The translations under genes were made by a program, and so were the position numbers. Shown here piece by piece: positions 46,377-57,307 of a DNA stretch of 64,000 bases (position 1 is the first letter of the stretch; every line of letters starts with the position of its first letter). The stretch is from Paramacrobiotus metropolitanus (taxonomy: Eukaryota; Tardigrada; Eutardigrada; Parachela; Macrobiotidae): NCBI RefSeq assembly GCF_019649055.1, contig NW_026570314.1, positions 124,001 through 188,000 on the forward strand, given 5' to 3'. The notes under the pieces are model-generated. The model was given only the letters and a program-made list of their open reading frames with translations. It did not search any database and had not been told where the DNA came from.

Positions 46377-48877
46377 ATGCTTATATACCCTCACGAGACA
46401 CGTCAGGTCTTTGCGTGGAACGCTGTCGACGTTCTCATCGACGGCGGCCAGCTGCAGCACGGCGAAGTGATCAACGTGGTGCAGGGCGGTCTAATCGTCG
46501 ATTTCCAGTGTGTCGAACAGCGCGCACAGTTCGTCGAATACGGGAACGTTTTCCACAGCGACAAGAGCTCCACGCACGACGGAGAGGACGCCGAGGTTTT
46601 GCTGCGGCGTCATCCCGACGGCGCATGGATCTGGTATCCGGGGAAGCTCCTCGAACATCCGCTGCGAGACTGGTATCAAGATGCTTTGTTCGTGGAAGTA
46701 CAACGGCCGCATGGCATCCCCATCCGTGATCTGGTCCCCTGGGAGCAAGTACGCGCACCATCCTCGATCGCCGCTCTGGAAAAGCGGCGCGTGGGGGAGG
46801 AGCATTTCGTCATACGTTGTTATGCGTTGTCCGAGGAATATTTGGCTAGCGGCACCCCGCGGTGGAGGGAGATCTTTCTGTACCGACTGCAACGTCTGTG
46901 CGAGGTGGTCTGCACGTCCGTTTCCAGCCAGAGGCTCCTATATCTGCAGCGTCAAAAGCACCAGCCCTTGGACGTTCAACATGTGGTAAGTTACAGTAGC
47001 TGCCATTCAACTTGTGATCTGTTTTTCGGTTTTCAATGTTACTCTCTTAATTTCAGATTTCATGTAGTTATAGTGAACAATTATTTATACAAATATTCTT
47101 ATTCTTGCATAAAGAGTTGACAGCCTGGTTAATGTTAATAGCAGCCAGAAGGCGCCCGTTTTACCCTCACTATAGGGCCTAGGCACCCTTTTGGGTTTAT
47201 ACAAATTTAGACTGAATAATTTGTATATCCGCTTGCATTCGAAGTTCCTTTGCATATTTGTAAGCAAAAAATTGCTACTGTATGTTGCCGGTAATATTTG
47301 AACGCTTTTTTATGCAGAAAAACGCTTACTATGAGGCGAGAAACTTGGAGAAGGAAGGCAGCTTACTTGGGACATCGCAATGGATTATGCGGATTGCCAC
47401 GGATAGCGCATGCAGTGAGAAACCACGGACCGGTGGCCGAGACAATGATGATGAAGTCGGACTGTCGCTGCCGCCTGAGCTACTGGCGGAAGTCTTCCAG
47501 TCGCTGGACTCCATCGAGCGCATCCGCTGTCGGCGTGTCTGTTCACTGTGGAGCATTCTCCTCATCTCGCCAGCCTACTTTCATGTTGTTCGCGTCTCAG
47601 GCGACGTCGAGCATTACGGAAAGAAGCTGCATTTCGTTATGGAGAACATAGACCGCGTTTACTGGATCGTGGCGTGCTTCTTGAAATGCTTGAACAGCAC
47701 CACGCAGAGACTTGTGCTGACCGATCTGGACGCTATACAATGCACCGAGGTGGCTAAAATGATCAAAGAAATGCCCGAAACCACGCCGGTCCCGGCGTTA
47801 ATTTTTTTCAACTGCAGTTTCGGTTAGAAGAAATTTCTGGTCCAGGACGTTATTAACGGGGTGGCGGGTATTCTGGCGCGATTGTCGAAATGCGGCGGTG
47901 TGGTGTGGAGAGAGTGCAGCCTTAACGATCACAACCTGCGAGTAGCGATAGCACACCATGCCTTCAACGACCTCACGGTGGAGCCGAAGATGAAGTTGCT
48001 GTTGTGGAACCTTTTCGAAAGCAATCTAGTCCTCACTAAGCCGATTAATCGCCCGGCACTAGCGAAAGCGATTGCCGAATGCATCGCGCAGCATCGTTTC
48101 GATCAGCCGGGTCTCAATGAACTCGAACACCAAATTGTGAAGGTGAGGCGTTAAAGTTTTGCACTTTAGAACATCATTTTGTTTTCGGTACCCCATAGCA
48201 GTTGACTCTGGCCTAATTTTTTGTCAATACCCAAAGCCGAAGTCCACACGATGAGCCAAAGTTTTGCAGTCTTCACTCAGAAAACCTGTTAGTTCGCCAC
48301 ATGGTTTGCCATGTGCGTTGACCGTTAGGAAGGCAGTGTCTAGAAATACGATGGCAGCCTCAGAAAACTGTGAAACCTAAAATTCCTCTGAATTCTAAGG
48401 AACATGATAAACTGACAAAACTTGTGCTCGACCTCGTAACGTGTCGGCATCGTGTTCGTTCAGCTTGGTAACAGTCATCGAAATAGCGGGTCACCACCCA
48501 GCTCCAACGGAGAACCGCTTGGTTGCGGCTCAAGCGATATTACGTGGCGGGAACAAATTAAGTAATGATTTAAACTGAACAGTTTTTATACTATATTCTT
48601 GATATCTATGCCGATGGTGTTCACTGACTCTGGGTGCTTGCAGGGCCTGCATCGATACCAGAGTGTGGATCCGCGTTCGTCTACTCACTACCGCAAGCGG
48701 AATTGGACGGCATCCACGGTCTCCCAACTGGACGTCAACAAGCTGACCACGCTGACAACGGCGGCCTTGAGTGAAGGCGTTGATATAATTCCGGACTGGA
48801 GACTGCGGGCATATGGCGGCTGCTGTCCGTATTCGACTCAGTTTGATATTGACCATTTATCCTTTGCGTACAATTAA
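46377..48877 (+). pseudogene. F-box protein family A copy 2, single nonsense codon
   Basis: Exons 46377-46985, 47318-48142, 48644-48877, 556 codons in register. The start is set by alignment with copies 1 and 3, although the frame is open upstream to 45999. The N-terminal module and F-box (LPPELLAEVFQSLDSIERIR, then VCSLWSILL) are intact. At codon 373 (47825-47827) TAG replaces the Tyr of FNCSFGYKKF seen in copies 1 and 3. After it the frame is open to the end and well conserved, so the loss is a single substitution. Read-through, a truncated F-box protein or a recent null allele are all possible. Confidence 0.8.
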
Positions 48878-49607
48878 TAACGCAGGCGATTAATGCTACA
48901 GGATGCGCATCTTCCTGGCAGCCTGATCTGCTTGTATGCAAAATTAAGTGGCGGAACTGGAAGATTTCACATGGTTCAAATCTGATAACTTCTGGCTGCG
49001 GTAAACTTTGTAGTAAAAATGTCTTACACTGTGGTTCCTGCATTACCGGTATACGATGTCGGAAAGCGAAATCCTATCTTTCCATTCTCCGATTTTGTCA
49101 AGAGTCGTTTCTGTTCTACCTTCTGTAATTTTGCGCAAAATGAGAAAACCTGTTCGGTAATACTTCAAACAAAAATTGTCTATGGGATCCTTCTCACCGT
49201 ATCACAACAAGAATTTATCATGCAGTGACGCTTTCAAGGTCACTTATAAAACGACAGGAATTGATGCGTAACCCCGCAATCAGTAGAGTGCCTCCATGAA
49301 GTTGATCTTTTAACGAACTATTGTAATAACTACAAATATTTGTCTTCCTTTTTCAGGTTGACTTCAAATATTAGTAAAAAAAATAGATAATAGTAATTTT
49401 CCGCTTTCCCATGCGGCTAGTCCTGAGGTTGATGGAGAGTGGAGACTAAGATAAGTCAGCCGGGTGTCGATTTTTATCAGAAAATTCAGCTGCCTTCCTT
49501 TTTTTGTATCACGTCGCTCTGACTGATTTGGAAGGCATTTGCAATGGGTGCAGCGTGTGAACTTGTATGCTCATAATGTGGTGGTAGCTTATATCTGTAC
49601 ATAATCC
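48878..49607. other. Intergenic, duplicated with 59699-60570
   Basis: No gene. Segments such as ACGATGTCGGAAA and GGTGCAGCGTGT occur in the same order in 59699-60570, showing that the A-B unit was duplicated together with its spacer. Confidence 0.65.
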
Positions 49608-49742
49608 ATCCTTTAGCCTAAATGGGCCCATGGCTGAAAACCACCGTATTGACGTACAATTTCTGTAGTTCACTATCCGTATTAACTTTATTAATAATAA
49701 TCGCACAGTTCAGGTAAGAAAGAAAGAAAAACGCTATCTTAT

Positions 49743-50144
49743 TCACAACAGCAAAACTTCATTTAAACTATCCACTCCGTCCATTGTGCCAAGGATAGAT
49801 GCTGCATTTCCACGCTGAACCTCCAGCGATATTCGTTGACGTAAAAACTCATGCGATCGACGCTCTCCTGTATGCTCTTGAAGTCTTTTGCCCAACTCCT
49901 TCACGATGGCGGTAGCCGACGGGCCCCAGGGGCCCATCGTTTCAAAGGCGATGGGAGAAAAGATATAACGCCCTTGCAGATACGCATACAGACGGGACTT
50001 CTTATCTTCTGCTTGTACAGCAGCAGCTCCAGCCGTAACCGACGTCGATGGGAGATGGGAAAAGGCCACTGTGTCAACGCACGTCACATCCCAGGCCAGA
50101 CACATTCCCCTTTTCCAGGCGAAAGTTGTACAACCGTCAGGGCG
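49743..50144 (-). mobile_element. Retroelement C-terminal fragment 1 (minus)
   Basis: The minus strand reads RPDGCTTFAWKRG, then AWDVTCVDT, then IFSPIAFETMGPWGP, and finally FLRQRISLEVQRGNAASILG before a stop at 49743-49745. This order of motifs recurs, from memory, at the C-terminus of many predicted animal retroelement reverse transcriptase proteins; I have not checked it. No polymerase motifs are present here. Aligning with the paralogous spacer near 60570-60700 suggests that about 49610-50335 is an insertion present only in this copy of the A-B unit. Confidence 0.6.
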
Positions 50145-50768
50145 TTGATCTGTAGTTCACTCGTACCGACCGTACACGCCTGTCAATTTTGCCGCAGGAC
50201 AACTTTTACCTACACGGTCACAACGCTCATCTTATCAAGTACATGCAGACAGAGTGCTCGTACTGCGTACATTTTTTTTAATAACGGCGTAAACTTTTTA
50301 AGCTTTTTCCTTTTCTCTCGCGATTTCGCGTAAGCCTGTTATTGAAGGGTTTTGTTGGAAAAACCGAAACGTTTTCAAGTATTTTGGCTCCGGTAAGAGT
50401 ACTGCCACTTCTACATAATGGTTAAATTAAGTGTGTAATTTGCAGTCTGCATTACCGTTACACGGATAAGCCTTCCAGCTTTGAGCAACTGCTCCGCATA
50501 ATATATTAAAGCATTTTTGAGGTACGAGTAGATGACAGCAGTCATAAGAATAAGTTTGTTCTTACTTTTGGCCACGAGAAATTTGTATTTTCTAACAATA
50601 TTTCTTACTTTTGACATTGGCTTCCTGTAAACACCGGAACTGATAAATTTGTTGCTGCCGTTTGGGTAGAGTTCGAAGGCGATTGAAGCGAATCCGCCCT
50701 TGGTTCTATACAGTGTTTATGTGTTTGTGCGCTTCCCTGTACTTGGCAAATATTTTCTCTCTATTGTG

Positions 50769-50893
50769 GCGTTTCATCATTAGGCGGGCGCAGCGTGTCA
50801 TGTGCCGATCGATTCGGCTGCTCCTGCATATTATCGATCGACTGCCTGTGCAGCCGGCACAACGCTCACGCTCTTGCTGTTAGATTAGTTATC
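50769..50893 (+). promoter_or_regulatory. Conserved upstream block of family B copy 1
   Basis: The block containing CTGCTCCTGCA, TTATCGATCG and CACGCTCTTGCTGTTAGATT is repeated upstream of family B copy 2 (61218-61332) at a similar distance from the ATG, about 140-165 bases. It may be core promoter or 5' leader. Confidence 0.45.
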
Positions 50894-51033
50894 ACAGAAC
50901 CATGCGCCCAGGAAAGCTCTGCAATCTGCTGCCAGTTAGTTTTTCTTGGCATCTGCCTGTCTGCTTTAAAAAGCGTTTCCCAATCGGATAGCTATCAGTG
51001 TTCCGTAAAACTTCTTTTAATAAAACTTTAAAA

Positions 51034-54000
51034 ATGGCCAGTGAAAGCCCAGCACCCCATTCACCTAAAACGCGTTTCAACCGATGGATTCATAAGCCTT
51101 GGAAATCCCTGACGCTCCTACGGCAACACAGCAAGGAAATTCTCCGTGTAGAAACCTCCGTATCCGCTCAGGGAACAATCGCCGACGACAGCAACTGCCG
51201 TCAAATTCTGGGTACAAACCTGCAGCCAGTTGTTTGCGAATTTGCTATGGGACAATTTTCTCTGGGCTTTTTATGCGACGTGGACTGGCCGGGACGGCGT
51301 GTCTTAGTGGATTTTGCCCGTTACAACCGCCCGCCAAAATGGCTGCCTGCCGGGAACGTCCGCTGGCACAAGCCAGTAATAACTAGTGATATTCGCCCCG
51401 GGCAGCCGGTTGTAGTTGCCTTGCGACTGAACTCCGACCAACCTTACGTATTCCAACCGGCGCAAATTATTGTTCCCGCGGCCAGGGACAGTAATGGCAA
51501 TTTCGGTCCAATATGCGTGGAGGTGACGTGCCCGGACAACGCTGGCTGCATTCGGAAATTCGTGCATCCAGTCCAGGTGCGCGTTGCGGCCGAGTATCCG
51601 GAACATTACCATGATTGTGACAAACCTCTTACTGTTGTCGGATACTGCCGTCTGCTGCACAAGCAAACCGCGCCCCTCAATTGCTGTCCGGATGCGACAA
51701 ATATTGATTTGCGGCACTTGTTGGGAACTTTTAACGAAATTTCCAGCTGGCTGACAGTTGTGCGGATATGGGTGGACACCAAAGGCATCCACTGTGTCTA
51801 CACAACATGCCGGCCGAGCTATTTCGATCACACGTCTCTGGAATATCTGATCCGCAAGTCCAAGTCGCTACCGGCCATTCAGCTCGAACCACTTCCGGAT
51901 TCCGATAATATCGGCGCTAATGGAGACCGCTCGGTGCCTTTGGGAATGCTGCCTTATGATTTACACGAGCTGACCTTGTTGGAAATCCAAGATATTCATA
52001 GCGTCGTTAGCGCTCAAAAGTAAGCAGCTTAAAAAATAGCTGTATGCCCCAGCCGTTGTATCAAGTTGTTACAACGACTGGTCTTACAAAAAAGTACGGG
52101 CAGCACATATAATATGCTGTTGATAGTAATGTCAAGGGCACGGGCTGTACGACGTGCCCTGACGTGGTGGGACGACACAACTGAAGCTGGACCTTTATTG
52201 GCTACTCTCTGCTCTAGCATATAATGCGCTAGCATTATATAGGGAGGAAACAAACAAACAAACTACGGGTAGCCGAAGGCTGGATTGCACAACTGATGAT
52301 CATTAGCAGCGCTAATGATCAAAAGCACTTAGCAGCTCGAAACAATGAAGGATGACACATAGAACAAGAGCATCGCCATATATAGAAGCATCTAAGCAAG
52401 CTATGGCACGAGGAGTACTCGTGACAGTAACACCAAATGCCGCCCGTATTTTTTTTAGCGATACTCACCTCTACAACGCCGAAGGTCGAAAATCTACAAA
52501 AATTAGAAAAAGACAGCGTTGACCACGACAGATTGTTTGCTAGTACAGTGGTTTGTGTATCCAGAAAACTTACTGGACACCTGTCCACTGAACTAGTGTC
52601 TAGTCTGATAGTAAAAAACGATGCTGCTGGAGCATCGAAACTCAAGTTGCGTATTTACTGCTTTGAGCAAGCAGCTAGGTGCAAACAGAAGCGAACTGCA
52701 AAGAATTAACTAGATGCTTTGAGAAAGAAAATATTAGCTAGATGCAAAAGCCCTGAAGGAAAAGAATTAACCAGGTACGAAAAGCTAGCATACCAATTCA
52801 ACAATGACTGCGATTGCGCAAATTAAGAAAACACCGCTCAATTTATTAGAATATATTTACGTAAAAGCATGTAAAAGCACCATGGCTTATCCAGCTTCCG
52901 TAAAATTTCCACCCTACGACAAATTGTCACTCCTATGACAAGCTGGTCAGAACAAGTACTAGGTACTGGTCCTGGTACTGGTCAGAACAGGTAGTAGCCA
53001 AAATCAGGTACTGGTAATAGGTACTGGTCAGAACAGGTAGTAGCCAAAATCTGTTCAAACCGATGGGGCAATACTGTATTTTTTCCACTTTAATATTAGT
53101 ATGGTTTCATAAGGGTCGTCATAATAACTTCCCTGGGTTTCTTGCAGAGTTTGTAAGGCCTGGTACGACATCTTAATCCGTCGCCGCAGCAGCCAGCACG
53201 TAGCTATCGACCTGACCAGTCTACTGCCTTATGGTCCAAACAGCCAGGAGCGGAGATGCAACCGCTCTCATCTGCTTAACGTTCTGGACAAGGTCGTGAC
53301 GACGGCCACCGTCTCGCTGACGCTGATGAACGGCCATCTGACCCCGGAACTGGATCTCTATCTCTTTCAGTTCCTATCGGTTAAGGTCCCGCGTCTATCG
53401 AGGATCTTTTTGAAAAATATTCGTTGCTTTGGCGCCGTGACACAGAACTACGAGAAGCAACGGCTGGAATGGGCGAATCTCAGTTACTTGATGGAGGCTT
53501 GCCAAGTGATGCATTTGCGTGACGTCCGGATTCCAAAAATCTTCGGACCGATCGCCGGGTTGTGGTGCGCGCCGGCTGGATTCCGGGAGGATGTCGATGT
53601 TTTCGTGAAGAAAGCTGCGCTGCATTGCACACTTAGTGAAACCGATCGCTTGAATCGTTTCCTGCAAGTTTTGAACGCCGGCTGTCCTGAACTGTCCACG
53701 AGGGAAGTAACCGACATTAACGCAGCCTGCCATAAGATACTGATTCGTAACGAGCATCCACTACACAGCCGGTTGCTGCTCATGCTTACCTTGTAAGTAT
53801 TTTCGTGCTCGTTCTGATGAAATGTGAAAAATGATGAACATATAAAACGAAAGTAGAAAATTGCAGTGTACTGTAAGCGTAAAAAGCGTACGCGTCTGCG
53901 GGTCAGTACACGGTGCATAATAATCATGGTATATAAATCAAATTAAACTGTAAACATTTTGGCCAGCTAGTCTATTTGACTGGCGGTCTGCCGGAGCGGA

Positions 54001-54281
54001 AACTTCATCCTGAATTCTAGATGCTTATGAGGCACTAAATGATAATTATTGTAATCAGTGAGATGCTTGTCTTCAGGCTGAATGAACCGGTAACCTGGGA
54101 GCTGCGGCCGCCGCTGTGCAGACTCGCCGCCCATGCCTTCCGCTACTCGTATCCCATGGCGACGTCCTTAAGCTCCGACTCCGGCAGTCACCATCAAAAG
54201 CGTACCGCGCCACGTGAGCCACGTCACAGGGACGGCACCTGGGATATACCGGCCCCAAAACCTCCTTTCATATTTATATAA
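51034..54281 (+). CDS. F-box protein with N-terminal module, family B copy 1 (611 aa)
   Basis: Three exons: 51034-52019, 53148-53792, 54077-54281, total 612 codons. The ATG sits in AAAATGGCC, and copy 2 starts identically. A basic start (KTRFNRWIHKPWKSL) is followed by a module (about 75-190) whose pattern G...LGF.CDVDWPGRRVLVDF resembles that of family A. The F-box at about 307-345 (LPYDLHELTLLEIQDIHSVV, then VCKAWYDILIRRR) is split by the first intron. The C-terminal half has a leucine-containing region (FLSVKVPRLSRIFLKNIRCF) with no named domain. Likely an SCF adaptor. The first intron is 1128 bases and carries extra DNA compared with copy 2. Confidence 0.82.
52035..52510. other. Extra DNA inside intron 1 of family B copy 1
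   Basis: Copy 2 has AAGTAAGC followed within about 50 bases by GACAGACTGTTTGCTTT, while copy 1 has roughly 475 bases between the equivalent points. The insert has two clear hairpins: TGATCATTAGC-AGC-GCTAATGATCA at about 52293 and GCATATAATGC-GCTA-GCATTATATAG near 52216. A mobile element is likely, but termini and target duplication were not established. Confidence 0.55.
52960..53055. repeat. Short tandem/direct repeats in the same intron
   Basis: The phrase GGTACTGGTCAGAACAGGTA and the following AGTAGCCAAAATC occur twice, with additional GGTACTGGT copies nearby. A single related GACAAACTGGTCAGTAC segment is present in copy 2. Confidence 0.8.
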
Positions 54282-54326
54282 AACTCATGGTAAACTCACG
54301 GCTTCAGTGTGTTTTATAAGTTTTAC

Positions 54327-54705
54327 GAAGAGGAGATGGCAAGCGGCCGGACGAAGTTACAGCTTTTCCCTGGCGCAATGGGAAACCGTTGGTGTGGGAT
54401 GTCACTGTTGCCGATACCTTCGCCCAAACCTACACAGGGCATACGTCAGGTGTTCCAGGAAGTGCAGCGGAAGTAAGAGAAAATCATAAGCTACGGAAGT
54501 ACGATGGACTCGCGGATCGCTACGTAGTACAACCTCTGGCTTTTGAAACTACAGGGACTTTTGGATCGCTAACAAAAGAAATTTTTTAAGGAGTTATCGA
54601 GGTAGATTTGAGAATGTAGCGGTAACCCACATTCGGGGGAGCTTTTGCGCCAGAGAAACAGTATTGAGATACAACGAGGAAGTGCAGTGTCTGTCCTCGG
54701 AACTT
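54327..54705 (+). mobile_element. Retroelement C-terminal fragment 2 (plus)
   Basis: It reads KRPDEVTAFPWRNGKPLVWD, then VTVADT, then VQPLAFETTGTFG before a stop at about 54589. After the break, RQRNSIEIQRGSAVSVLG follows near 54650-54705. The motif order equals fragment 1 at 49743-50144, in opposite orientation. It is a degenerate copy sitting 46 bases past the stop of family B copy 1. Confidence 0.6.
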
Positions 54706-56988
54706 TTAATGACATGAGAGACAACGAAGATGTTTTTTAGCATTTAGATTGGCTGGTCGGGAATAATTGGTGCCCGATGTTGTTTTTCTTGGCAGCTTTG
54801 CTGTGCTTTTGTTATCAATGAATCCATCAATGCAGTTTTACGAATCCCATGGTCTCTGGCATTTGTTAAAATTGTAATGCTATAGTTTTATTTCAGTTGC
54901 ACCACACTGACTACAGTGTGCCGCAAAATGCGAATGATGTTATCAAAATAGTAATGTCATCAAAAGATGTTGCAGCCCAATGTCGGGCTAAATGTTACAC
55001 TATATAACGACCATAGTGCGCACTGCGCCGTAATATCTAGTTAACTGCAATTCACGAAGCTAACAGTAAACAAAAAAAAACAGCGAAACAAAAAACAGCG
55101 AAAACCATGCATTTTAAATTTTAAACTGAACTTCGGAACAGCAAACTCAGTGTTGAAAGCGATCGCAAGTATGCCTGTGTGCAAACACGTACACGAAGAC
55201 GTGCAGGAAAGAATTGACGTGTGGGAGTAGGATCACACGCCGGGATGTACGTATGGATGCTGACTGTCCGCCTTCCATCTGCAACATAACGGATAATCTA
55301 GTCAATCTCTTCTGTGATTTGCTGTTCTCTTTTACTAGCGGTGTAAATGATGTCATAACGCAAAGTCTATATAAGTCTTGGTTGTCACTAATATCGGGGA
55401 TCAGTAGTCTGAGATTTACTTCTGAGACTGCTTCTAATTACGATTTCCTAGCGTTGTGAACTGTGATGTGAATTGGATAAAGAGACAGCAATACTTGTTC
55501 CTACGGAAGTGCATAGTCGTTTCCGGATTATCGCTTAGTATACAGGTTTGCTCGTGACACAATCGTCCTAGCTCTAGCCGATCCTCACAGGACTTACGAC
55601 CGGAGATTGTAGTTGGATTTCTCGCTTAGGGATTCCTGATCGTGTTTCGGATCATTCATATTTCCACCATAGTTTATCTGTTACAGTTTGAGAGTACGAG
55701 TGCCTACCGATTGAGCATTACAGGCGTGGAAGAGTAAAGATTGTTCATGGAGCTCTAACCAGCGTGAACGCTTATACACGACAGAATAATAGAAAGGGAA
55801 AATGCAGACGAGGCTTTTTTGATTTTGTTCTGCTTGGGAAAAATGGCAGCATTTCCAAACTGATTTCTGTTTAAGTTACTCTTTGTTTTCAGTCTGGTTT
55901 GCTATCTTTTGCTGGTTTAGTTGTTTATTTGTGAGGATCAGTGATGCGATCGCGAAGGTCCAAGTGATGCTAAAGTTACTTCGGTAAAGCATTTCAAACC
56001 ATTTTTGCTGAAAATTTTCAGTTTCGAATATCATGTAAATTGTGTGCAGTACAGAAACGAAAGTATCATAGGACGCTTTTCTAAAAATGTTAGGTAAACT
56101 TTGTGAAACCGGGATTAATGGAAGATTTGTTTGGTACAGCCAGTAGAGACTGTAGAGTCGATGCATTGTTACTAATTACTATTAAGAACAACTTCGTTAC
56201 TAAATGCTTACCATCGGACCCATGCAGAATTCGAGTTTACGATCGCTTTTGATTAGTGAAGTTCCCGCGCGAAAAAAGTTAATGTTCGTGCTTCAAAGAT
56301 ACCGTTTTCTGTTATCCATTAACCATAAGAAAGCGCCCATCTGAGCCAACGCAAAGCCAAACTGAAAGTACTTTGTACTCGTATTAACATTAATGCATTA
56401 TGCCAATTTTTGGTTCTGTCGTTTTTTCACGTACCGAATTTGTCGATGATAAAGGTCACATCAAAAATGGTGAAAACTGTGGCAAGGCTCTACTTGACTT
56501 TTAGAATGATTACGTTGCCCGTTATAGCAAAACAAATAAATATATTTTGCACGGAACTTGGTACAGCATTACAGGCAGCGGAAACAGGCCGAAGATTCAT
56601 CGGAACAGGCTGTTCCTTTATACATATTTTGTCATTTTAAAGCTGAATTTAATGAAAGTTTAATTTTACATTTACCTTTCCTCCAAATTTGTTCGACCCG
56701 GCAATGAGTTCAGGCACCTTTATTACACCGCGTCCATACATTTGTGCTAACTTCATACATGAGGCTGGTGAACGATACAAAGTACGATCGTATTTCTTCG
56801 TTCTGGTTGCAGTCCCGGCTGTGTACTTGGTCAATGTTAAAAACAACTCGCGTTAAGTCGAATAGTTAAAATTAAGGGAGTATGCGAGCCTGCCGTCCAG
56901 AGTGGCGTGTACTTGTCGAAGTTTGCAACTGATGGCGAAATGTTAGATTGTGATTTGTGAGTCTCCTGACAAGTGCTGCAACTTGCAA
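54706..56988. other. Intergenic, nothing recognised
   Basis: AT-rich in parts. Open frames at 55147, 55214, 55876, 56410 and 56649 are short and without motifs. No RNA gene or repeat was assigned. Confidence 0.5.
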
Positions 56989-57063
56989 GTGAATCACGGT
57001 CTTGCAGACTACAAATTTGCTCAGCAAATCGAGTGTCTTATCAACCGTTATTTGATTTTATCA
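56989..57063 (+). promoter_or_regulatory. Conserved upstream block of family A gene 3
   Basis: GTGAATCACGGTCT at 56989 and GATTTTATCA at 57054 correspond to the blocks before copies 1 and 2. The first lies 319 bases before the ATG. Confidence 0.55.
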
Positions 57064-57307
57064 TTTTCTGCACTCTACGGTGTAACACTGTAACCGTATA
57101 AGTCCGTGTTCAATGCAGTAAGTTTGTTCATTCAGTAGTTAGTTATTAAAACTGTCTTGGACTGGATTCTCTACCCAGACCAGTCGATCCTGTTTTCCGC
57201 GCGGAGGTAGACACATAATGTCTATGCCCTATGGAGACGAAAGTGTAAATCCAGTTATCAGCAGCTTGTAACTATTCTCCCCTGTTATTACTGCGCACAA
57301 CTGAGCG

